A DNA stretch of 64,000 nt, from the NCBI GenBank assembly GCA_943787365.1, contig CALSMD010000001.1:434001-498000 (forward strand), in the 5' to 3' direction. The notes below the pieces were generated by a model. It saw nothing but the letters and a program-made list of their open reading frames with translations. It searched no databases and was not told the DNA's origin. The position numbers and the translations under genes were made by a program. This stretch comes from an uncultured Flavobacteriaceae bacterium. Lineage in GTDB: Bacteria > Bacteroidota > Bacteroidia > Flavobacteriales > Flavobacteriaceae. Of the stretch, positions 47,101 through 56,915 are shown piece after piece; the first letter of the stretch is position 1; the number at the start of each line of letters is the position of its first letter.

Positions 47101-48030
47101 TTATTGTTTAATTTTAGAAGCTAAAAGGTACATGACTGCCATTCGAATGGCCACTCCATTTTCAACTTGATTTAAAATAATAGCTTGACCAGAATCCGCC
47201 ACTTCACTGGTAATTTCAACTCCTCTGTTGATAGGCCCTGGGTGCATAATGGTAATTTCTTTATCCAAAGATTCTAACAAATCTTTAGTAACTCCGTACT
47301 GTTGTGTGTATTCTCTTGTGGTAGGGAAATAACTGATTTCCATGCGTTCGTTTTGAACCCGCAACATATTCGCTATATTACACCAATTTAGTGCTTTACG
47401 TAAGTTTGTCTCAACCTTCACTCCAAGCTTATCAATGTGTTTTGGAATGAGGGTTTTTGGTCCGCAAACCATCACTTCTGCTCCTTGTAATTGCAAGGCA
47501 AAGATGTTTGACAGCGCAACCCTACTGTGTAATATGTCTCCGACAATGACTATTTTCTTCCCTTTTACTTCTCCATATTTCTCTCGAATTGAATAGGTAT
47601 CTAAAAGGGCTTGTGTTGGATGTTCGTGAGCACCGTCGCCCGCATTGATGATCTGTGCATCTATATGTTTCGACAAAAAGGTCGCCGCCCCAGGATTCGG
47701 ATGGCGCATGACCACCATATCTACTTTCATAGAGAGAATGTTATTGACTGTATCGACCAGCGTTTCTCCCTTACTCACAGACGATTGTCCAGAGGAGAAG
47801 TTGATCACATCGGCAGACAAGCGTTTTTGAGCCAATTCAAAAGAGAGTTTTGTTCGGGTTGAATTTTCAAAAAATAAATTGGCAATTGTGATATCTCTAA
47901 GGGAAGGTACTTTTTTTATGGGACGATTGATCACTTTCTTAAAATGATCGGCAGTGTCAAAAATAAGGTTAATATCATCGTTGTTGAGATATTTTATTCC
48001 TAATAAATGATCTACACTCAGTTCGCTCAT
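47101..48030 (-). CDS. pyrB: PyrB, aspartate carbamoyltransferase catalytic subunit
   Basis: Commits carbamoyl phosphate and aspartate to pyrimidine synthesis. It has 309 residues. The carbamoyl-phosphate loop reads FFENSTRTKLSFELAQKRL near residue 52, followed by KGETLVDTVNNI, the domain link HPTQALLDTYSIRE near 135, and IMHPGPINRGVEI near 262. No regulatory subunit gene pyrI is adjacent; regulation is probably through PyrR, encoded three bases upstream. Confidence 0.96.
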   Translation of the reverse strand: MSELSVDHLLGIKYLNNDDINLIFDTADHFKKVINRPIKKVPSLRDITIANLFFENSTRTKLSFELAQKRLSADVINFSSGQSSVSKGETLVDTVNNILSMKVDMVVMRHPNPGAATFLSKHIDAQIINAGDGAHEHPTQALLDTYSIREKYGEVKGKKIVIVGDILHSRVALSNIFALQLQGAEVMVCGPKTLIPKHIDKLGVKVETNLRKALNWCNIANMLRVQNERMEISYFPTTREYTQQYGVTKDLLESLDKEITIMHPGPINRGVEITSEVADSGQAIILNQVENGVAIRMAVMYLLASKIKQ

Positions 48031-48033
48031 GGT

Positions 48034-48573
48034 CTAATTTTTTATCAAATAAACGGCATCTTCACCGCTTGTTTCTTTCCAGTTTACCAATACTTTTTCG
48101 TCATTAATAGCATCGACTTGTCGGCCCCTGTAATCTGGCTGAATGGGTAAGTGTCTGCTAAAACGTCGATCTATAAGGGTTAGCAATTCAATCTCATTCG
48201 GACGTCCAAACGATTGAATGGCAGTCAAAGCCGCGCGAATACTTCGCCCTGTATACAACACATCATCAATAAAAACAACACGTTTGCCTTCAATCAAAAA
48301 ATCAATTTCGGTTGAATTTGCTTCGAGAACTTTATCCGAACGTCTAAAATCATCTCTGTAAAACGTGATGTCCAACAATCCTAATTGCACATCAGGAAGC
48401 TTATATTCTTCCATTAAAAGCGTCTTTATGCGTTGAGCTAAAAAGATGCCTCTTGGTTGTAAACCAATTAAAACAGTGTTAGAAAAGTCGGTATGTTTTT
48501 CAATGAGTTGACAAGCCAATCGATGTAGAATGATGTTTACTTCCTTATTGTTAAGTAAAACTTTTGGACTCAT
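48034..48573 (-). CDS. pyrR: PyrR, pyr operon regulator / uracil phosphoribosyltransferase
   Basis: A 179-residue type I phosphoribosyltransferase-fold protein. The PRPP motif reads VVFIDDVLYTGRSIRAAL near residue 97, and IGLQPRGIFLAQRI and LLDITFYRDDF are PyrR signatures. In Gram-positive bacteria PyrR binds pyr leader RNA; here no obvious terminator-antiterminator leader was found, since the gap upstream is only 98 bases, so an RNA-regulatory role is uncertain and the UPRT activity may dominate. Confidence 0.92.
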   Translation of the reverse strand: MSPKVLLNNKEVNIILHRLACQLIEKHTDFSNTVLIGLQPRGIFLAQRIKTLLMEEYKLPDVQLGLLDITFYRDDFRRSDKVLEANSTEIDFLIEGKRVVFIDDVLYTGRSIRAALTAIQSFGRPNEIELLTLIDRRFSRHLPIQPDYRGRQVDAINDEKVLVNWKETSGEDAVYLIKN

Positions 48574-48596
48574 AGTTGTTCAACGTATTCGAAGCA

Positions 48597-48604
48597 CAAA
48601 GGTA
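48597..48604 (-). promoter_or_regulatory. -7 promoter box for pyrR-pyrB
   Basis: TACCTTTG (minus strand) is a perfect TAnnTTTG match 24 bases upstream of the pyrR start codon. A transcript starting there has too short a leader for a classical PyrR attenuator. Confidence 0.5.
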
Positions 48605-48671
48605 ATTAAAAAATTGAAACCACATCGCTGCTGGAGGATTTAATGACAGTGAACCTCAACAGTACAAGGCA

Positions 48672-49007
48672 TTATTTTAAAAATGCGATGCTGTAAGGGT
48701 AAACAGGCGGTTGCTCGTCGCTTGCTCTTATGGCATTTTTGATTGGATATACAATTGATATTACTAAAATCACTAACAGACCTAGAATCCCTACTCCTAC
48801 AAAAACCAGAGGGATACATATAAAACTGTAAATCAAGAGACTAAACTGAAAATTTAGAATCATTTTCCCATGCGCATCTAAGTCTTTAATTTTTTCTTTT
48901 TGAGTGAGCCATATAATCAGCGGAATCAGAATGCTTCCAAATGCCAATACAAAAGTTGCTAATTGAGAGAGGTGCATCAGCACAATGGTTTGATTGTCTT
49001 GTTTCAT
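48672..49007 (-). CDS. DUF4870-type small membrane protein
   Basis: A 111-residue protein with three hydrophobic helices (about 9-33, 50-68 and 70-88), the pattern of DUF4870 proteins: ATFVLAFGSILIPLIIWLTQK, HGKMILNFQFSLLIYSFIC, then a final helix and YPIKNAIRASDEQPPVYPYS. Function is unknown. It is separated by 49 bases from the TauE gene upstream on the same strand and could be cotranscribed. Confidence 0.75.
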   Translation of the reverse strand: MKQDNQTIVLMHLSQLATFVLAFGSILIPLIIWLTQKEKIKDLDAHGKMILNFQFSLLIYSFICIPLVFVGVGILGLLVILVISIVYPIKNAIRASDEQPPVYPYSIAFLK

Positions 49008-49056
49008 GATTTGTAGATTTATCTATAAGACTCTAAAGAATGAAAAATGTTACATT

Positions 49057-49857
49057 TTAAGAAGTCAATTCCTTGAAAACAATCACCACAGCCATGACAA
49101 TCATAAATCGAGCGAAATTAATTTTCAAGGTCGATTCACGTACATAATTTGAAATATAAGTGCCTACAAAAATTCCTAAAATAGAGAGGGCTGTAAAAAG
49201 CATGAGGAAATCCCACTCAATTTTTAAGAAGGAAACATCAGAACTAAACCCAATAAGCGAATTAAAAGTGATGATAATTAAAGAGGTAGCGACGGCTTGT
49301 TTGATGGTTAGTCTTGCAAACAAAACCAATGCTGGTACAATAATGAATCCACCGCCAGCACCTACCAAACCCGTCAAAACACCAACACCTAAGCCTATAA
49401 AAATTAATAGGACATAACTCTTTTTGGTGTTTAAATTAGATACGGTTTCTGTTTTGGATTTTTTCATCATAAAAACAGAGGATAAAATTATTATCAAACT
49501 AAAAAACAACATCAATCCCATCTTTTTTGTAATGTCAAAACTTTCAAAAGAGAACAATACATCAGGAATATTTGGAATTACAAATCGGCGTGTTAGAAAT
49601 ACAGATACCAGAGCAGGAAGCGTAAATATAACCGCTGTTTTGTATTCAACTAACTTCTTTTTCAGGTTGATAAGCGTTCCAATAGCTGCGGAAGACCCAA
49701 CGACAAACATGGAATAACTGGTAGCGATGACAGGGTTTAATTTAAATAAATAGACAAATATAGGAACGGCCAAAATAGAACCCCCTCCTCCAAAAAGACC
49801 AATAACGATCCCCGTCAAAAAGGCACCGAAAAAACCTATAAATTCTAAATAACTCAT
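49057..49857 (-). CDS. TauE/SafE-family permease
   Basis: A 266-residue polytopic membrane protein with about eight hydrophobic segments in two repeats. The repeat signatures are ITGIVIGLFGGGGSILAVPIFVYLF-like near residue 15 (GFFGAFLTGIVIGLFGGGGS) and VGVLTGLVGAGGGFIIVPAL near 160. Family members export sulfite, sulfoacetate or other organosulfur anions, but the substrate is not set by sequence. It starts six bases after the FAD/Fe-S oxidoreductase gene, so the two are likely cotranscribed; a link to its organic-acid substrate is possible. Confidence 0.88.
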   Translation of the reverse strand: MSYLEFIGFFGAFLTGIVIGLFGGGGSILAVPIFVYLFKLNPVIATSYSMFVVGSSAAIGTLINLKKKLVEYKTAVIFTLPALVSVFLTRRFVIPNIPDVLFSFESFDITKKMGLMLFFSLIIILSSVFMMKKSKTETVSNLNTKKSYVLLIFIGLGVGVLTGLVGAGGGFIIVPALVLFARLTIKQAVATSLIIITFNSLIGFSSDVSFLKIEWDFLMLFTALSILGIFVGTYISNYVRESTLKINFARFMIVMAVVIVFKELTS

Positions 49858-49862
49858 GGGTG

Positions 49863-52760
49863 CTAATTTAAGGCATTGTACAGAACCTCAATAGGATGCA
49901 GGGCTGTTTTATTCACACCGTCTCTAATTTGATGCCTGCAACTTGTGCCAGAAGCCGACACGAGAACGTCTGTATCTAAACTTCTCAACGAAGGAAATAA
50001 GCAGTCCTCTCCTATTTGCTGACTCAATTCGTAATGTTCTTTTTCATAGCCAAAAGATCCCGCCATACCGCAACATCCAGAGTCTATGGTTTCAACCTTG
50101 AAATTAGGAGGGATACCTAAAATAGTTTCGGCATACGTATTGGAGGACAATGCTTTTTGATGGCAATGTCCGTGATAATAAACGGTTTCTGTTTTTGTGG
50201 TAAACTTTGAAACGTCAATATTTTTGGCAGTCATTTCATTGGCTAGAAATTCCTCAATCGTAAACACATTTTGAGCTAAATTCTCAGCGGTAGGTTTTAA
50301 CTCCACATCGACAAGATTGGGATATTCATCCCTGAATCCTAAAATGGCAGACGGCTCAATTCCTACCAAAGGCGTCTCTTTAGAAACTAAAGTTCTAAAG
50401 GTGTTTATATTTTCTGTAGCAATGCTTTTTGCTTGGTCTAAAAATCCTTTTGAGATATAGGCTCGGGCACTTTCAGGGTGTGCAGGCATGACAACTTTAT
50501 ACCCTAATTTATTTAAGAGTAAGATTGTTTTTTTACCAATTTCTACATCGTAATGATTGGTGTATTCATCACAAAATAAATAAACGCTTCTTGGATGATT
50601 TCCCTGTTGAACGCTGTCAAACCATTGTCGTAACGTTTTAGACTGTAAGTTTGGAAGCGACCGTTTTGGATGCACGCCTGTAAGCGACTTAAACCAAGAG
50701 CTTTTTCCAATAAAATTATAAATACCTGCAAACCGACGAGCAACCGCATTTATTTTAGCATTGTGCGCAATGAGTTTACTTCGGAGTGAAACCGGATTTG
50801 TTTTTTGATACTGGTATAAAAATTCCGCTTTCAGACTTGCCATATCAACATTGGAAGGACATTCTGATTTACACGCCTTACAAGACACACAAAGGTCCAA
50901 CGCTTCTTTAATCTCTGGATGGTCAAACGGATTTTCTTTGGTGTTTTGTGTTAAAAATTCTCGTAATACATTGGCACGTCCTCGCGTAGAATCTTTTTCA
51001 TCCAAGGTCGCTCTGTAACTTGGACACATGGTTCCGCCAGCAAAACTCAATTTCCGACAATCGCCAGATCCATTGCATTTTTCTACCGTGTTTAAAATAC
51101 CTCCAGTTGATTCAAAATTGTAAAGGGTTTCTACTTTTGGAAGGGTTTTATCTGCTTCGTAACGCAAGGCAGTATCCATAGGAACGGCATTCACAATTTT
51201 CCCTGGATTGAATAATGTTAAAGGGTCCCAAGTCGATTTGATGCGTTTTAGAAGTTTATAATTTTCTTCGCCCAAAACTAACGGAATAAATTCCGATCGA
51301 ACGCGACCATCGCCGTGTTCGCCACTGAGGGCTCCTTTAAATGATTTTACCAATTTTGCAGAGGCTTCACTAATAGATCGAAACAATACCACATCGGTAG
51401 ATGATTTTAAATTTAAGATCGGTCTTAGGTGTAATTCCCCTGCCCCAGCATGTGCATAGTACACCGCTTTTTGATGGTAAGATTTCATAAGCGCCGTAAA
51501 TGCTTCAATATAGAGTGGTAAATCTTCCAAGGCGACAGCGGTATCTTCGATACAAGCAACGGCCTTGGCATCTCCTGGGATATTCGCCAACAGTCCTAAA
51601 CCTGCTTTTCTCAAGTCCCATACTTTATTGCAATCCTCCCCTTCGACTAATTTATAGGCATAACCCAAATGAGACGTTTTAAGATTCGTTTCTAAAATGA
51701 ATGCTTGTTGCTTGGCATCCTCTAAAGTATCACCTCTAAATTCCACCATAAGGATCGCTTCTGGATCGCCTTCGACAAAGAATCGGTTTTTTTGCTGGGT
51801 GATATTATCTTTGGTACAATCCAAAATGGTTTTGTCCATCAATTCGCAAGCAGAAGGTGTCTGTTTCATAGCGACTAATGTGGCCTGAAGACTTTCGGTT
51901 ATGGAATTGAAATGCGCATTTAAAACCACTTGAAAAGGTTTTGGCAGCGGCACAATTTGAAGTTTTAGTTCTGTAGTAAATGCCAGAGTTCCTTCAGAGC
52001 CACAGAGCAATTTCGAGAAATTAAAATCTTCTTCAGATTCCTCAAATACATTGGTTTGCATCAATGCATCTACGGCATAGCCTGTATTGCGTCGCGTAAT
52101 GGATGCTTTTGGATAGCCTGTCTCAATTTGTTCCCGAATGATGTGATTATCAAGCTCTGCGAAAATATGTTTGTATAAGGCGGCTTCTAACGAAGTGCCT
52201 TTTGTTTTTGATATAAATTCTTCTTTGCCAAGAGCCGAAAATTCAACGTCGCTTCCATCACTCAAAATGGCTTTGACTGCTAAAGTGTGATCGCGGGTGG
52301 CTCCATACACAATGGAAGTCGAACCACAAGAATTATTTCCGACCATCCCTCCCATCGTACAGCGATTGGCAGTCGATGTATTAGGACCAAAAAAGAAACC
52401 ATACGGTTTAAGAAATGTATTCAAATGATCTCGAACCACACCGGGTTGTACACGCACCCATTGTTCTTGGGTGTTAATTTCCAAGATCTCATTCATATAT
52501 TTAGATACATCTACCACAATTCCATCGCCGACACATTGGCCAGCTAAAGACGTTCCTGCCGCACGCGGAATAATTGACAATGCATTAGCACCCGCAAATT
52601 CAATCAAACGTTTGATGTCTTCTGTTGTTTTTGGAATGGCCACCGCATAGGGCAACTCTCTGTAGACAGATGCATCTGTGGCGTACAAGGTTTTCACAAG
52701 ATCACTGTCGTAAAGTTCTCCTGATAGCTGCTGTTTTAAAGATGTGAGATGTGTTTGCAA
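49863..52760 (-). CDS. FAD-linked oxidase / Fe-S protein fusion (GlcD-GlpC type, D-lactate-dehydrogenase-like)
   Basis: A 965-residue single-chain oxidoreductase. The N-terminal FAD-binding PCMH domain (about 35-210; IPRAAGTSLAGQCVGDGIVV, GGMVGNNSCGSTSIVYG) is followed by a FAD-oxidase C domain (about 260-520; HAGAGELHLRPILNL, SGEHGDGRVRSEF). A ferredoxin-like segment near 610 (CVSCKACKSECP) and two cysteine-rich CCG-type domains (HGHCHQKAL, DSGCCGMAGSFGYE) complete the chain. This layout is shared by quinone-linked D-lactate or 2-hydroxyglutarate dehydrogenases (Dld II/YdiJ type). The substrate is not set by sequence. Confidence 0.88.
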   Translation of the reverse strand: MQTHLTSLKQQLSGELYDSDLVKTLYATDASVYRELPYAVAIPKTTEDIKRLIEFAGANALSIIPRAAGTSLAGQCVGDGIVVDVSKYMNEILEINTQEQWVRVQPGVVRDHLNTFLKPYGFFFGPNTSTANRCTMGGMVGNNSCGSTSIVYGATRDHTLAVKAILSDGSDVEFSALGKEEFISKTKGTSLEAALYKHIFAELDNHIIREQIETGYPKASITRRNTGYAVDALMQTNVFEESEEDFNFSKLLCGSEGTLAFTTELKLQIVPLPKPFQVVLNAHFNSITESLQATLVAMKQTPSACELMDKTILDCTKDNITQQKNRFFVEGDPEAILMVEFRGDTLEDAKQQAFILETNLKTSHLGYAYKLVEGEDCNKVWDLRKAGLGLLANIPGDAKAVACIEDTAVALEDLPLYIEAFTALMKSYHQKAVYYAHAGAGELHLRPILNLKSSTDVVLFRSISEASAKLVKSFKGALSGEHGDGRVRSEFIPLVLGEENYKLLKRIKSTWDPLTLFNPGKIVNAVPMDTALRYEADKTLPKVETLYNFESTGGILNTVEKCNGSGDCRKLSFAGGTMCPSYRATLDEKDSTRGRANVLREFLTQNTKENPFDHPEIKEALDLCVSCKACKSECPSNVDMASLKAEFLYQYQKTNPVSLRSKLIAHNAKINAVARRFAGIYNFIGKSSWFKSLTGVHPKRSLPNLQSKTLRQWFDSVQQGNHPRSVYLFCDEYTNHYDVEIGKKTILLLNKLGYKVVMPAHPESARAYISKGFLDQAKSIATENINTFRTLVSKETPLVGIEPSAILGFRDEYPNLVDVELKPTAENLAQNVFTIEEFLANEMTAKNIDVSKFTTKTETVYYHGHCHQKALSSNTYAETILGIPPNFKVETIDSGCCGMAGSFGYEKEHYELSQQIGEDCLFPSLRSLDTDVLVSASGTSCRHQIRDGVNKTALHPIEVLYNALN

Positions 52761-52949
52761 TAAAAATAAATATAGAAAGTTTAAAGATATGAAAATGGAT
52801 GCCTTTTAATGTGAAAAATGAAAATAAAAGTGACTCCTACTAATTTGGAACACTTATTGAATGGATATAAAAACCCGGAAAGCGCAATTTTATATTTAAC
52901 GCTTCACAAGAAAGTTACCAATCAAATTAATATCTTTACAAAATAAGAA

Positions 52950-53624
52950 ATGCCAATACATTTTATGAATCGAAGTTTGATGCTGTTACTGTTATTAATT
53001 GGAATGCAACATGCGGTGTATTCACAGCTAGATACCAATCAAGAAACATTTCGGATCAAAGCATTAGCATTAGAGCGCAATCCGTTGTCCGATCAATTTC
53101 CTTTGACCCTATCTCCTATTGTGGGATTAACAGATAAAGGATTTGAAATCACTATGGGCATCAAACCGATTGATGGCTTTGCAAAAAAGAAATATGGCAT
53201 TACCGAAACTCGCGATGTCGTAGACCCTACTTGGGAAATCAAACAACAATTTAATGAGAACCGTAAAAATGTATCTAAGTTTGATCGCGATTACTATTTA
53301 GGCGATATTAAAACCAAATCCAAATACATTCGCATCTTGTGTCGAGATCATGAATACGAAGACGGCGATCGGATTAAATTAATGCTCAATAAAGCTATTA
53401 TTCATCCGAATATTACCCTTCGCAATTCTGCCTATATTATTGACATCGAGTTAAAAGAAGGGTTAAATACCATTGAATTTATTGCGCTTAACGAAGGAAG
53501 CTCCAGCCCTAATACCGCCCAACTGAAGGTGTACAATGAAAGTGACAGCCTTATCGGCTCCGGAGAATGGTTGTTGACCACGGGCTATAAAGCGAGCTTG
53601 ATTGTGTTGAGGGAAGCTTTTTAG
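52950..53624 (+). CDS. Secreted protein of unknown function
   Basis: A 224-residue protein with an N-terminal signal peptide (MNRSLMLLLLLIGMQHAVYSQ; cleavage after YSQ). The start may be 52965 rather than 52950. The rest is beta-rich and hydrophilic (KYIRILCRDHEYEDGDRIKLML, NTIEFIALNEGSSSPNTAQ) and looks like one or two beta-sandwich domains. No C-terminal secretion tag or lipobox is seen. I do not recognise a family. It stands alone between two minus-strand genes. Confidence 0.7.
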   Translation: MPIHFMNRSLMLLLLLIGMQHAVYSQLDTNQETFRIKALALERNPLSDQFPLTLSPIVGLTDKGFEITMGIKPIDGFAKKKYGITETRDVVDPTWEIKQQFNENRKNVSKFDRDYYLGDIKTKSKYIRILCRDHEYEDGDRIKLMLNKAIIHPNITLRNSAYIIDIELKEGLNTIEFIALNEGSSSPNTAQLKVYNESDSLIGSGEWLLTTGYKASLIVLREAF

Positions 53625-53880
53625 TTTTAGATACGAGTTCTAGTAGATTGCCGCCAACACATATACAAAACAAGGGAGTAAACTCCCTTGAGAAAAGGCA
53701 CTTCGATAGCTGCTACATATAGTTCACTTTGACTGGTCTGTCTGACGGTAGTCAGGCTCAGAGTTACACGCAATATTTATATTTTCTAGTTTTTAAAAAA
53801 AATCTAGTTTTAATCTATAATTCCAAAATTCAATTAAAAATCTTAAAGTCAGTCTGAGCTTGTCGAAGACCCTACAATCA
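53625..53880. repeat. Intergenic repeat-like DNA (hairpins and a CTGAGCTTGTCGAAGAC unit)
   Basis: This gap contains the palindrome CAAGGGAGT AA ACTCCCTTG (53672-53691 region), CTGACGGTAGTCAG and GTCAGTCTGAGCTTGTCGAAGAC near 53850. The last unit is a motif I recall as widespread between genes in Bacteroidetes. None has a poly-T tail. Related units occur at 61.2-61.3 kb of this window. Confidence 0.55.
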
Positions 53881-54357
53881 TCACATCAAATGATCCAAAT
53901 TCACCTCATTGGTTGATTTACTTTGAGACAGCGCCACATAACTTTGCACGTTACTTAAATCGGTTATAAGAGCAAGTTTGGTCAAAATAAATTGTTCGTA
54001 GTCTTCTATATCCACTAATACTAATTTTAGTAAATAATCAAAATTACCCGACACACGGTGGCACTCAACCACCTCGGAAAAACCGTCAATGGTTTTGACA
54101 AATTTTTCCAAATAACTGCGGGTATGATTTTTAAGAGAAATTCCAGCAAAAACAGTCAATTTTAAGCCCAACTTTTTCGAGTTCAAAATCGCTGCATATT
54201 TACTAATAAAGCCCCTTTTTTCTAATTTTTTAATACGATCAAAAACAGGAGTTGTGGTCATCCCTAAGAGGTCGGCGATGTTTTTTATAGTACGGTTACT
54301 GTTTTGTTGTAACAGCCTTAATATTTCAATATCGGTTTTGTTGAGTTTTTCGATCAT
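53881..54357 (-). CDS. Lrp/AsnC-family regulator divergent from the aromatic cluster
   Basis: A 158-residue regulator. The N-terminal winged helix-turn-helix (IEILRLLQQNSNRTIKNIADLLGMTTTPVFDRIKKLEKRG, split here over two helices) is followed by a RAM ligand domain (VECHRVSGNFDYLLKLVLVD, YEQFILTKLALI). It is transcribed away from the homogentisate dioxygenase gene across a 205-base gap, a common arrangement for a local regulator that senses aromatic amino acids. That ligand is inference. A TAATTTTG box lies 27 bases upstream. Confidence 0.9.
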   Translation of the reverse strand: MIEKLNKTDIEILRLLQQNSNRTIKNIADLLGMTTTPVFDRIKKLEKRGFISKYAAILNSKKLGLKLTVFAGISLKNHTRSYLEKFVKTIDGFSEVVECHRVSGNFDYLLKLVLVDIEDYEQFILTKLALITDLSNVQSYVALSQSKSTNEVNLDHLM

Positions 54358-54383
54358 TTAGAATAAAAATAGATTAATGGTTT

Positions 54384-54391
54384 CAAAATTA
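54384..54391 (-). promoter_or_regulatory. -7 promoter box for the Lrp-type gene
   Basis: TAATTTTG (minus strand), a perfect TAnnTTTG match 27 bases upstream. On the other side of the gap only TACATTTA (54538-54545), a 7-of-8 match, precedes hmgA, so the catabolic promoter may need an activator. Confidence 0.4.
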
Positions 54392-54562
54392 TCCTTAAAA
54401 AGAATAAAACACTTTATTTTTGCTAAAATACATATAAATATTCTTATTTAGAAACTGTTTCAGTAATAAACGAATAAGTAACTCATATTATATTTAGATT
54501 TGTTCTTGTCCGTTATTTAAGTATTATAATGGATAAATACATTTAATTTTTAACCACCTATT

Positions 54563-55723
54563 ATGCCTAGATATCATACGTTAGGAAAAATCCCGCCTAA
54601 GAGACACACCGTTTTTAAAGATGCAAACGATAATTTCTATTACGAAGAATTGTTTGGCACCATCGGGTTTGATGGCATGTCAACATTAATGTATCATACG
54701 CAACGTCCAACCCAAGTTAAGGCCATCTTAAAATCTTACGATGTAGCCCCAAAAATTGCGGTGTCTAAAAACATGAAATCCTTAAAACTTGAAGGCTATC
54801 AAGTAGCGCCCGTAGATGATTATTTAGAAAGTAGAACATGTGTTTTGGTCAATAAGGATTGTCAAATTAGTTTGGCAGCTCCTAAAGAATCGTTAACCAG
54901 TTATTTTTATAAAAACACCGATTCTGATGAAGTCCTATTTATCCATGAAGGCTCAGGAAAACTGAGAACTAATTTGGGGAATATAGAATTTAAGTACGGA
55001 GATTACCTAGTAATTCCACGAGGAATCATCTATCAAATTGAGTTTAACGATGCAAACAACCGTTTGTTCATCGTTGAATCCAAGAGTCCTGTTTACACGC
55101 CAAAACGCTATAGAAACTGGTTTGGTCAGCATGTAGAAGGCGCTCCCTATTGCGAAAGAGACCTCCACCCGCCTACTGAACTTGAAACGTTTAATGAAAC
55201 AGGAGATTTTATAATCAAAGTAAAAAAACAAGATACCATTCACGAATATGTGTATGCAGCGCATCCATTTAGTGTGGTTGGTTGGGACGGCTATAATTTT
55301 CCATATAAGTTTTCTATTCACGATTTTGAACCCATTACAGGGATGATTCATCAACCCCCACCCATTCATCAAACATTTGAAACAAGCAGCTTTGTCATCT
55401 GTTCATTTGTACCTAGGTTGTATGATTACCACCCAAATTCGGTGCCAGCACCTTACAATCACTCTAATATCGACTCTGATGAAGTCCTCTATTATGTAGA
55501 TGGCGATTTTATGAGTAGAAATGATATTAATAAAGGTAGTATTACCCTACACCCTGCCGGAATACCGCACGGGCCACACCCAGGAACCATGGAAAAAAGC
55601 ATTGGTAAAAAAGAAACTTTTGAACTCGCAGTAATGGTGGACACCTTTAGTCCATTGATGGTAACAGAAGAAGCAATGAATTTACAAAACGAAGATTATT
55701 ATAAATCTTGGATTACAGAATAA
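54563..55723 (+). CDS. hmgA: HmgA, homogentisate 1,2-dioxygenase
   Basis: Iron dioxygenase that opens the homogentisate ring to maleylacetoacetate. It is a 386-residue cupin protein. The N-terminus reads MPRYHTLGKIPPKRHT, and the C-terminal iron site includes His residues in LHPAGIPHGPHPGTMEKS with Glu in SDEVLYYVDG. This form is shorter than the 430-440-residue proteobacterial HmgA but is the usual length in Bacteroidetes. It is the first gene of the aromatic cluster, 13-22 bases before hpd. Confidence 0.93.
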   Translation: MPRYHTLGKIPPKRHTVFKDANDNFYYEELFGTIGFDGMSTLMYHTQRPTQVKAILKSYDVAPKIAVSKNMKSLKLEGYQVAPVDDYLESRTCVLVNKDCQISLAAPKESLTSYFYKNTDSDEVLFIHEGSGKLRTNLGNIEFKYGDYLVIPRGIIYQIEFNDANNRLFIVESKSPVYTPKRYRNWFGQHVEGAPYCERDLHPPTELETFNETGDFIIKVKKQDTIHEYVYAAHPFSVVGWDGYNFPYKFSIHDFEPITGMIHQPPPIHQTFETSSFVICSFVPRLYDYHPNSVPAPYNHSNIDSDEVLYYVDGDFMSRNDINKGSITLHPAGIPHGPHPGTMEKSIGKKETFELAVMVDTFSPLMVTEEAMNLQNEDYYKSWITE

Positions 55724-55745
55724 AAAAAATAAAAATTTGACGGAT

Positions 55746-56903
55746 ATGAGTAAAATAGAAAATGTAGAATACGGATTGGAAAAAATATTTAAAGAAGCAC
55801 AAGATTTTCTTCCGTTATTAGGGACTGATTATGTAGAATTTATTGTAGGTAATGCAAAACAAGCAGCCCACTTTTACAAAACTGCTTTTGGATTTCAATC
55901 GCATGCATATAAAGGATTAGAAACAGGATGTAAGGATTATGCATCTTATGTTGTAAAACAAGATAAAATAAGAATCGTATTAACCACTCCTCTTAATCCA
56001 GATTCATGGATGAACGAACATTTATCTAAGCATGGTGATGGAGTGAAAGTAGTTGCTTTGTGGGTAGATGACGCTAAAAAATCGTGGGAAGAAACGACCA
56101 AAAGAGGTGCGAAATCTTATATGGAACCAACGGTTGAAAAAGACGAACATGGCGAAATAGTGAGAGCTGGAATTTATACCTATGGTGAAACAGTTCACAT
56201 ATTTGTAGAAAGAAAAAACTACACAGGGGTGTTTTTACCAGGTTATAGAAAATGGGAATCAGAATACAATCCTGAACCTATGGGTCTTAAATTTATAGAC
56301 CATATGGTAGGGAATGTTGGCTGGAATGAAATGGATATCTGGGTGAAATATTACGAAGATGTTATGGGCTTTGTAAACTTCTTATCTTTTGATGATAAGC
56401 AAATTACAACAGAATACTCCGCATTAATGAGTAAAGTAATGAGTAACGGAAACGGAAGAATTAAATTTCCAATTAACGAACCTGCAGAAGGAAAAAAGAA
56501 ATCTCAAATTGAGGAATACTTAGACTTTTACAATGGCCCAGGAGTGCAACATATCGCTGTGGCCTCAAATGACATCATTGATACGGTCGCAAAAATGAAA
56601 GCTAAAGGGGTTGAGTTTTTAAGCACACCACCCGACGACTATTACAAATCTGTTCCAAAAAGACTTTCTGATCACAACCATGAATTAGCAGAAGATATTG
56701 AAAAATTAAAATCCCTTGGGATTATGATTGACGCAGATGAAGAAGGGTATTTATTACAAATATTTACCAAGCCTGTAGAAGACAGACCCACCTTGTTTTT
56801 TGAAATCATTCAAAGAATGGGTGCTAGAGGATTTGGGGCTGGAAACTTCAAAGCACTATTTGAATCTATCGAAAGAGAACAAGAAAACAGAGGAACCCTT
56901 TAA
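55746..56903 (+). CDS. hpd: 4-hydroxyphenylpyruvate dioxygenase
   Basis: Non-haem iron enzyme producing homogentisate from 4-hydroxyphenylpyruvate. The ATG at 55746 (MSKIENVEYGLEKIF) is preferred to the TTG at 55737. It has 385 residues. Two vicinal-oxygen-chelate halves: the iron ligands are His in KFIDHMVGNVG, His in GPGVQHIAVASND and Glu in PTLFFEIIQRMG. The C-terminal signature GARGFGAGNFKALFESIE is conserved in HPPDs. The stop codon abuts the next ORF. Confidence 0.96.
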   Translation: MSKIENVEYGLEKIFKEAQDFLPLLGTDYVEFIVGNAKQAAHFYKTAFGFQSHAYKGLETGCKDYASYVVKQDKIRIVLTTPLNPDSWMNEHLSKHGDGVKVVALWVDDAKKSWEETTKRGAKSYMEPTVEKDEHGEIVRAGIYTYGETVHIFVERKNYTGVFLPGYRKWESEYNPEPMGLKFIDHMVGNVGWNEMDIWVKYYEDVMGFVNFLSFDDKQITTEYSALMSKVMSNGNGRIKFPINEPAEGKKKSQIEEYLDFYNGPGVQHIAVASNDIIDTVAKMKAKGVEFLSTPPDDYYKSVPKRLSDHNHELAEDIEKLKSLGIMIDADEEGYLLQIFTKPVEDRPTLFFEIIQRMGARGFGAGNFKALFESIEREQENRGTL

Positions 56904-56915
56904 TTGGATGATTTA

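Noticed and set aside
48574-48671. PyrR-responsive attenuator upstream of pyrR
   Set aside because: The gap is 98 bases with a promoter box 24 bases from the start, leaving no room for a terminator/antiterminator leader, and no such hairpins were seen.
53672-53691. CAAGGGAGTAAACTCCCTTG as a terminator of the secreted protein gene
   Set aside because: Good palindrome but no T-run on either strand; grouped with intergenic repeats instead.
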